Source: Pseudevernia furfuracea (taxonomy: Eukaryota; Ascomycota; Lecanoromycetes; Lecanorales; Parmeliaceae). From it: a stretch of 64,000 nucleotides of DNA. Positions 57,201 through 64,000 of the stretch are shown piece by piece. The translations under genes were made by a program, and so were the position numbers. The DNA is taken from assembly GCA_022315425.1 (NCBI GenBank), contig JAIUPT010000023.1:28818-92817 (forward strand), written 5' to 3'. Every line of letters starts with the position of its first letter. Position 1 is the first letter of the stretch. Under the pieces are notes generated by a model. That model was not told the DNA's origin. It was given only the letters and a program-made list of their open reading frames with translations, and searched no databases.

Positions 57201-60200
57201 CAACTGCAATACAACAAGATGTATAAGGCAATATATTTGTTTGTGTGTAACAAGCTGAGGGCTTGCTTGGCAAGCCCTCAGTTACTAACGAAGTATGGCA
57301 TGAAAAAAGAAATGAATTTAAATTTATAAAATTTAAGTTTAAAAAGACTAATATCAAACGTATGGCCTCTGAGATTCCTACTAACTTGCTTATAAATTTA
57401 ACCTTTCGTTTTTCAAACATAATACTATGAAGCCACTTTATATTTATAATGGTAAACGAATTAAAAAGATTATACCTAATGTGATTATTATCACGAGCTT
57501 TGGTTATCTGCGAATTGATTCTATAATAATATTGCATAAAAGTACACAACTATTTTTATCTGCTGTTGCAAAGCATCTGCTGGAAACAAAAGTATAAAAC
57601 CCACATAATATCTTTATAATTTATCTCATTCTTTTTTAAATTTTATCCATTCATTGTGTTTGTCTAGTTGATGCACGTCCAAATGCATATAGTCTTTACA
57701 AAGGTAAAATTTTTTTATTAAGCTTAGCTTATGTATTTTACCTGACTTCAAAGGATATTTACTTAAATAATTATCTACTAGATCTAAAACTTCTTTTTTT
57801 TTATAAATGGAGTATTGAAAAGCTTCTTTAGATTGAATAGGCTGAACTCTACCACTATATAAGCTAATAAGAGGATCTAATAAATACTTATTTTTCTGGG
57901 TAATACTTATAGACAATTGACCTGACTGTTCATTTAAATAAATAGATCCATCAGCATCTATAAATCCGCTAAATCATGCATTATTATATGTCAATGGTTT
58001 TGGTTCATTAAGTTCTATATTATACAATAAACAAATTTTATATAATTTTAATATCCTAGTTGGGTTTCTAATGTGACCGTTAACACTATTAATTAGTTTA
58101 ATAAGGCCTTTTTTGCTGTGTAACTTATATCTCCATGAGTTAGATCCCGCTATGTTCTTTATAGATCCACCATATTTATGCTTTATTGCGTACAAGACAG
58201 TTTTATCAGATGTGGATATTATAATCTTAAAACTAGCATAACCTTTTTTACTTAATATAAATTCGCCATGACCATCTATTAATCCACTTAACCATTCATT
58301 AAATAAGCTATCATTACAATCATTTTTATTAATTATAGTACTGTAATATCTCTTACCTACACCTTTAGTAGATAATTTGTTCACTATTGTGTAAAATTTA
58401 CCACTTTTAATCTTTTTATTTAGTGAATTAACAGGTAATTGCTTTGAAGAGTGAGATAATTCACTTTTTACTGTTACCTTATTCATTCCGGATTTTAAAA
58501 GTTTAATCTTTGTTAGCCCTTGTAAGGTCAAATGCGTTTTATTTTCAATTAATACAGCAACCTGCTTAAATTTACAAAAATCCGACGCTTTATTTCCTAG
58601 CACAGGATACTTATTAAAAAACGGTATAATATTAGTTTTAATATCATCAAACTTGGTAACAATATAGTCACCTGCTCTAGGTGAACAGGTATAATAACGT
58701 CCACACCCTAAATAACCCACAAAACTTTTTAATAATTCTGCATCTCGTATATGTTGTGTTACTTTAAATATTAATCCTGCTCCTTTAGACTTATTAATTA
58801 ATGTTACAAAAAAACAACCTTCGCCATCTACGAATCCAGATATTCAGTGTGGGTCAGGTATTTTTTGATTTATATTAGGTCTATTTTCAGGTATAATATT
58901 AGGAAAAACTGTTTTTAAGCTATCAGATAAACCGTTATTTAAAGCAGATTTAATAGATAATGCTTTTTTTAAACCTTCTATAGTTAAATGTTGTTTACAA
59001 ATAATTAACTCATAGACTTGTCTAAACAGTTTATAATCTGAAAATTTTTGCGTTATCAAAAAATAGTTATCAAAATGATTCACAATAATTTCTAAATCTT
59101 TTTTGGAAGTAACTACGTAATCAACGTATCCATCTTTCCTTGCGTAGATTGCTCCTTTTTTATCTAAATAGTTTCGAACCCTTTCTAAAAGTATAATATC
59201 CTTTGCGTGTAATTTTATCTTAAAAGCTAACGATACAAGATAGCCTATCTTAATGTCGGATTTAGCTAAAATATTAATAAGAAAACAAGATTCAGCATCA
59301 GCAAATCCTGTAACATAATAAGGACTTATTTTAATTTGTTTGTAATTGTTGAATGCTCTGCATCACAAAGATTTTAAGTTATAATCTTGTTTGATATTTT
59401 TAGACGATAATGTAGGATTAATTTTGTTTCCATGTTCTATTATGCTTGTTGGACATATCAATAAACATGATAAACACATATTTTTCATCTCTTTCATCTT
59501 TTTCTTGAAAACAAGGAAAACAAGTAAAAGAAAGAAAAAACGGAAGATATTTGTGTTATATATGTAAAGTTTTGTTCCAGCGCAGCAGATAAAAATAATA
59601 GTTGTATAAATATTATACATAGTATTAATAAGAATTTTCTCGTATATAGTTTGATGCCTGAATTTAAAAAATTCTTGAGCCAATTGACTCATAGTGGAAT
59701 AGGCTATAACCTTTTTGATATCTTGCTGGAATAAACCAATTAAAGAACTAAACACAGTAGTAATACTTCCTAATCATAAGCAAAGGATTAAAACTGTTGA
59801 ACTATATTCTATTAAGGGGGAAGTTCGCATTAATAAATATACACCAGCAGTAACCATCGTGGCAGCCGACTCGCAAATTTATCCTGTTCCCTAATTACGG
59901 AAAGGCTACGGTTAAGATAAAGATACGCTATTTTTGTACTAAACATTTCTGCCTGTATTCATGCTGTGCGCTATATCCTTCAAAGCCTTTAATCCTTCTG
60001 GAGTTAAATGTTCTCCGTCTTTAAACATGCGCATTCCTTTGCAAAAATCCAAGAAATCACTACGTTTTGCTCCATACACAGGGTGTTTTTCAAATAAAGG
60101 TATTACAATATTAACTAAATCTGATATACCCCCAACATTAACATTACATCTGTGTCTATCTGAATATGGCGGTACTATATAACCACAACCCATTGATTCA

Positions 60201-63200
60201 ATAATTCTATTTAAAAGTATTAAATCACGCTCATGCTGAGTAAGACGGAACTGAGGTGTAATTGTGGACCCTAATCTCATTCTAGGACTTACAGTGGGGT
60301 TTAATCCAAAGGTTCCATCAGATTGTGTGAACCCTGCTATTCAATTATGATCTAATTTAATAATGCTAGATACAAATACCGGTTTAGTTATAGGTATAAT
60401 ATCAGGATAAGCTTCGGATAGTGCCAGAGATAATCCTCTTTTAAATACAGATTTTATAGCTAATATATCCTTAAACCCTATGTCTGTTAAATGTTCTCTT
60501 TTTTCAATGATATCCATAGCTTGACACCATAGTTTGAAGTAAACATGTTTAGTACTCTGAAGAGGGTATAATTCAAAATGTTCACGTACCTTTACAAGGG
60601 CTTTAATAGAAGATACCTCATAAAAATACATAGCTCCTCCTGATGCACTAATTGAGCCTTCTCCATCAAAATACTCTTTAACTAGTTCCAACAATTTTAA
60701 GTTTAAAGGGTTGATCTGAGCGCCTAAAGAGTATACAATACTTAAATTAAACCCAAACCGACTCCTAGGATTTGCACGTGCACGAATAGCAAAACTACCA
60801 TCTCCATCTGTATAACCAGTGACAAATCAAGGATGTAGTTTACCGTTTGTTTTAGAACTAGAATAGCGTTTCTTTACCGATCAGGTAGCCAAGCCCCAAA
60901 TTTAATCTGTTACGGATAGGCTATTGCGGTATCTTTAATCTTGATTTACTTAATTTCTTTCAAGAGCCGGTTTCCCGGTGACTAGAGTACACCTTACAAC
61001 TATAAGCATATATGTATATAATTGAAGAACCATCTACTCGTTGCTCTTTTACAGCCATATCTCGTTATACGCCCCATCTGCAAGCGACGGCCGTATGATT
61101 GAGATACTGCTGATTTAGATCCGCGATCACCCATTTCAGTTTCCTTCATCTATAGTGATATTACCATATCCTGGTGATTAGTCAGGCCAGTCATCTAGTT
61201 TCCTAGTTAACTTTGGTTACTATAGCTCTTAGGGCTTTTCCGGAGTTTGGTTCTTATACACGCTTTGCATGTATTAGTGCAGATACAGGTGTGGGCGTAA
61301 ATGTTGATATTTATATAAATAAATATACGCAAATACTCTCATATTTGTTCGGACTATATCTTCATCCATTATGATAATGGAGTTTCACGTGTAGTCTCTG
61401 AGGATCCCACTAGGATAAAAGTTATCCGTTGGTTTCCTGCTGATTATCTTATATAAAGGTTTTCCAGCACATAGTGAAATTTAAGGAAGGCCCCAATAAC
61501 ATACTTTTATTTTATGCCTACTTTATATAACATTTCGGGTATTAAGTACGGAACCGCTAATGTTTTTAGTTTTTCCATACTTAATCTACTTGTTCTAATT
61601 CTTCAAACCTCAACCCCATCTTTCTTTTTACTTGCTATACTAAGTATGGCATCTCATAAGTGTAGCTTTTATTCCGAATTTATTACCTAAAACTTTGGTT
61701 AATCTCTCTACATCTTGTTTAGTAAAGTTATCCGTACATATAAATGTACAATTGTCCGAAAAAGAACCATCACCCATAATCCAATGAGCTAAACCAAGAG
61801 GGGTTAGTAACTCTTCTATATTTCAAGGTACAAATTTTATATATTTTACCATCCTCTTTTTTGTATCATGAACTATGTAGTTTGCTAATACTTTCTAAAG
61901 ATTTAGTAGAAATTGAATATTGTGTAGCTTTTTTACCAGTTGTGATCAGCGAAGCAGATACTTCGTATAGCTACAGGATTAGGTCAAGGGGTAGGTTCAA
62001 ATTCAGTACAAATAGGTGCTAAAGCTACATGTTTCAGATATTTAACATAATGTAGTATGTCAGATGAAAATGTAAACTGCAATCTACCTTTTGTCCCAGT
62101 AGTGGTAGGGTCATATTTTATGTAACCATCACCTAACATTTCTCCTGTAATAATCTCCCAGACACTGTCTGGAATAACTCATTTGGATAATTCTTCTTCA
62201 GTTAAGCTAGTAGAACTAAACAATCATTTATTATCATACAGCTTATGAGCATCTAAGTAAGATCGTACAGTAGCACGATTAATATCTAATTTATTTGCAC
62301 AATCGGTTTTGGTTATGAAAGGAGAGCCTGCTATTAATGATGATGAGTTTATTATATCATATACTCATATCAAAGGCTTATTAAGTATAGGTGTACATAA
62401 GGATATTTTTGTTGTAATAAGAAGTAGATTATAAGTAGCCGGTATCAAACTTGTTATATATAAATAAGGAAATATTATCAATATGAAAAATAATTTTTTA
62501 CCTTCCATGGCAAGAGGTAGTCAAACATGAAGACCAATTTGAGAACTTTTGGCCATAGCTCCTATTAATAAACAGATACCAATGATAGTAACTATGTTTC
62601 CATTTATGTAAGGAGCTAGTGAGAATACTGTAGAATAATCTAAATTACCAAACGTTCATATCATAGCAAACATACCCAATGTTAAAAAGCAATCACCTAC
62701 TCTGTTAGTTAAAAAAGCAGACATGGAACTTTGATTAGCTGCTATTCTAGTAAATCAAAAGCTTACTAATAAATAGGAACATACCCCTACACCTTCCCAA
62801 CCTACAAACATTAATAAAAAATTGTTTGCTGTAACAAGTACAATCATCATAAAAGTGAATAAACTTAAGTAACTAAAAAACCGTTGGTTATGAGGATCCT
62901 GACTCATGTAACCTATTGAATACATATGCACTAAAGAAGAAACTATTAGTACAGGTATTAACATGGAAACTGTTAAAGAATCAAAATTAAACCCTCACAA
63001 TACATTAAGTGATTCTGAATCTACCCACCTAAATAATAAAACTGATACAGGTATATTATTTAAACCAACCTCAAATAAACCAATTGTTGCGATAAGTGTT
63101 GTTATTATTACACATATACACGTAATTAACTGTGCTCCGCTAACTCCAACTTTTCTACCAAATAAACCGGAAACTGTTGAACCTAATAAGGGTAAGATGA

Positions 63201-63216
63201 TTAAGGCTAAATACAT
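54252..63216 (-). CDS. nad5: NADH dehydrogenase subunit 5, four exons, long C-terminal extension
   Basis: Largest membrane-arm subunit of complex I. Exons: 63216-62500 (ATG), 61295-61269 (27 nt, PTPVSALIH), 59866-59687, 56393-54252 (TAG), 1021 residues in total against about 660 usual. Conserved: LFVGWEGVGVCSYLLVSFW, AATMVTAGVYLL, FQQDIKKVIAYSTMSQLG, FPFMTGFYSKDLILE, TTKVLDKGSIELLGP. After the normal end (DISILLCILFG) the frame continues: AFTSLSLQS (Cox1-like end), three to four membrane helices, MGPTDGGSSASGSASG linker, CIDC and CILC, a Lys/Arg-rich helical part and a Pro-rich tail. The ATG overlaps the nad4L stop (TAATG). Confidence 0.93.
56430..57549 (-). pseudogene. Third LAGLIDADG gene of nad5 intron 3, with stop
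   Basis: Frame from 57549 with motifs NEWLAGLIDGDGYFLL (about 57130) and WLSGFIDSDGSVYL (about 56815). Between them an insertion CTTGCGTAGC, a copy of the short dispersed element, introduces TAG near 56949; the related HEG upstream has no such insertion there. Otherwise open to about 56430. The intron core (tatggcctctgag, 57361) and a 12-bp hairpin at 57255-57281 lie in its upstream part. Confidence 0.8.
57255..57281. repeat. Perfect 12-bp stem hairpin
   Basis: CTGAGGGCTTGC, loop ttg, GCAAGCCCTCAG. GC-rich for this genome. It lies inside the region upstream of the third HEG motif in nad5 intron 3 and is read through by its frame. Confidence 0.88.
57614..59686 (-). CDS. Fused double LAGLIDADG endonuclease in nad5 intron 3
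   Basis: A single frame continuous with nad5 exon 3 (ends 59687) to TAA 57614, about 690 residues, with four LAGLIDADG motifs: YVTGFADAESCFLI (about 59310), WISGFVDGEGCFFV (about 58840), NEWLSGLIDGHGEFIL (about 58290) and WFSGFIDADGSIYL (about 57970). Each pair is the size of one ordinary two-motif HEG. Trp codons are mostly TGA. Motif 3 has His where the family has Asp (DGHGE), so the second unit may be weak. The first about 110 residues include a hydrophobic segment. Probably a tandem fusion of two HEGs, one of which resembles the third HEG downstream. Confidence 0.85.
59939..60900 (-). CDS. LAGLIDADG endonuclease in nad5 intron 2
   Basis: Open from about 60900 to TAG 59939, about 320 residues; the start codon is unclear. 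Motifs WFVTGYTDGDGSFAI (about 60825) and WIAGFTQSDGTFGL (about 60345). Intron 2 runs 61268-59867 between the 27-nt exon 2 and exon 3; its core at 61260-60900 is the same type as cox1 intron 7. Here the HEG is 3' of the core and not fused to the exon. Confidence 0.85.
61630..62499 (-). pseudogene. Frameshifted LAGLIDADG endonuclease in nad5 intron 1
   Basis: In frame with exon 1 (ends 62500). An N-terminal DNA-binding-like part (TKTDCANKLDINRATVRSYL) is followed by motif 1 WEIITGEMLGDGYIKY (about 62160) and a stop near 61938. Motif 2 (LGLAHWIMGDGSF, about 61790) lies in another frame. It belongs to the LAGLIDADG_2 type. Intron 1 runs 62499-61296, with its core at about 61500-61340 (cacgtgtagtctctgagg). 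Confidence 0.8.
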
Positions 63217-63253
63217 TATTTATATTCTATTGCTATGCTTCCTCTTCGTTTTC
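63216..63253 (-). CDS. nad4L: NADH dehydrogenase subunit 4L, last exon (partial)
   Basis: The minus strand reads KRRGSIAIEYK then TAA at 63218-63216, matching the end of fungal Nad4L (R-x-RGSIAIEYK type). The stop shares one base with the nad5 ATG, the classic nad4L-nad5 overlap. The exon start is uncertain within a few codons. The upstream part of the gene lies beyond the window, separated by an intron. Confidence 0.75.
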
Positions 63254-64000
63254 CCCCTTTACCTTAGAAATTAGATTTATTTTTTATTCCCTTAGGCTGG
63301 CTAGGGTATTTCCATAACTTTTAGGTTATGCCTGACTATATCTTAAGCAAATAATTTTATTAATTATTTACCAACCTCCATTTAGTCGATGAACTGCACA
63401 CCAACCTTTTATTTTCGGTATTTGGTGCTTGGCTGCGGATTATCTATTTCATTTCTTCATACAAATCGTTTTTACCATACAACGAGTCATTACCTGTTCC
63501 ATTAATAACATTACTGTATTAACTTGGTATATTTGTCTTTAAGACTTTCCCGCAATTTGAAGGTTTTGCCACATTGAAAATATGACTAGGCAGAGGTTTA
63601 CTCTACCTTTTTTGATCTTGTTTCTCAGTGCCATCTATAACACTGTGATTATTTATAGCCTTACTTGAGTAAAGCGACGTCATTCTTATTTTTAGCTATA
63701 AAATTTTTTCCACCCCTTTTTCATTAAAGTGTTCCTTATTTTCAATAATATGTGCCGCACTCTTAAAATCTAAGAAATTTAAGTGCTTATATCCTAATAT
63801 AGGGTACTTTTCAAAAAAAGGAATTACATGTTCAACTATGAGATCGATTTTTGCAATAGTAAACTCACTTACTGAACGTTTTTTATAATCCATTACAAAG
63901 CCACCACCAAAAAAATTAACAAAGCTTTCTAGTAATAAGAGATCTCTTGAATGTTGAGCTATTGAAAAGCGCAATGAAACAGATAGTCCACTCTTAGTTT
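63254..64000 (-). other. nad4L group I intron, runs off the right edge
   Basis: The core on the plus strand (gactatatcttaagc at 63333, agtcgatgaactgcacacc, gcttggctgcggatta, acaacgagtcattacctgt) is nearly identical to cox2 intron 2. Upstream it carries a HEG. The 5' exon is not in the window. Confidence 0.78.
63696..64000 (-). CDS. LAGLIDADG endonuclease in nad4L intron (partial)
   Basis: C-terminal about 100 residues to TAG 63696: LRFSIAQHSRDLLLLESFVN, IVEHVIPFFEKYPILGYKHL, FLDFKSAAHIIENKEHFNEK. This is the region that follows the second LAGLIDADG motif; the motifs lie beyond the edge. Similar in order of motifs to the HEG of nad5 intron 2. Confidence 0.8.
   Translation of the reverse strand, partial: TKSGLSVSLRFSIAQHSRDLLLLESFVNFFGGGFVMDYKKRSVSEFTIAKIDLIVEHVIPFFEKYPILGYKHLNFLDFKSAAHIIENKEHFNEKGVEKIL

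Noticed and set aside
63214..63218. Overlap of nad4L stop and nad5 start as a novelty
   Set aside because: The one-base TAATG overlap is well known in fungal mitochondrial genomes.
1..64000. rRNA genes, other tRNAs, CRISPR arrays, group II introns
   Set aside because: I looked for conserved rRNA stems, T-loop motifs, spaced repeats and reverse-transcriptase motifs on both strands and saw none beyond tRNA-Arg. The tandem arrays present are microsatellites.

Overview
The window is part of a large, AT-rich fungal mitochondrial genome. Every recognisable gene lies on the minus strand, so gene order reads from 64000 down to 1. Respiratory-chain genes (nad4L 3' end, nad5, cox1, nad4, cob, cox2, nad1) and rps3 are present, and most are split by group I introns carrying LAGLIDADG or GIY-YIG homing endonuclease genes (HEGs). 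TGA must be read as Trp: it occurs at conserved Trp positions in cox1, cob, cox2, nad1, nad4, nad5 and in the HEGs (genetic code 4). The Cox1 C-terminus resembles basidiomycete Cox1 from memory, but I cannot name the organism. Only one tRNA, tRNA-Arg(CCU), and no rRNA were seen.

Layout in transcription order: nad4L 3' exon with an intron running off the right edge (64000-63216); nad5, 4 exons, overlapping nad4L by 1 nt, with a long in-frame C-terminal extension (63216-54252); a mosaic of a cox3 5' fragment, nad5 3'-half copies and membrane-protein ORFs with Gly/Ser linkers (54100-46800); cox1 with 11 exons and 10 introns, extended at both ends (46718-31220); an array of diverged cox1 and nad4 tail copies (31200-27100); nad4, intronless (26221-24707); rps3 as one 1018-codon frame and a partial duplicate of its locus (23693-18785); cob, 5 exons (17872 to about 11113), whose frame runs without a stop into cox2 (down to 7509); a GIY-YIG HEG overlapping the cox2 end and three spare cox2 tails (7605-5220); tRNA-Arg (5105-5036); nad1, 3 exons (4676-411).

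The unusual theme is duplicated and exchanged gene ends. cox2, cox1, nad5, nad4 and rps3 each have extra partial 3' ends. Several reading frames run past the conserved end into long tails that often combine membrane helices, a Gly/Ser- or Gly/Pro-rich linker and a soluble domain. A segment matching the Cox1 C-terminus (HAF-x-SL-x-LQS) sits at the junction of several tails, including the nad5 tail. In two cox1 introns (i7 and i9) an open exon-like cassette lies just upstream of the canonical 3' splice site, starts after a copy of the intron 3' end, is in phase with the previous exon and runs open to a stop. These look like alternative terminal exons. Architecturally the chimeric ORFs resemble the mosaic mitochondrial ORFs linked to plant cytoplasmic male sterility; that parallel is inference only.

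Splice sites were placed by protein continuity plus the group I rule (exon ends in T, intron ends in G). They should be good to a few bases except where stated.
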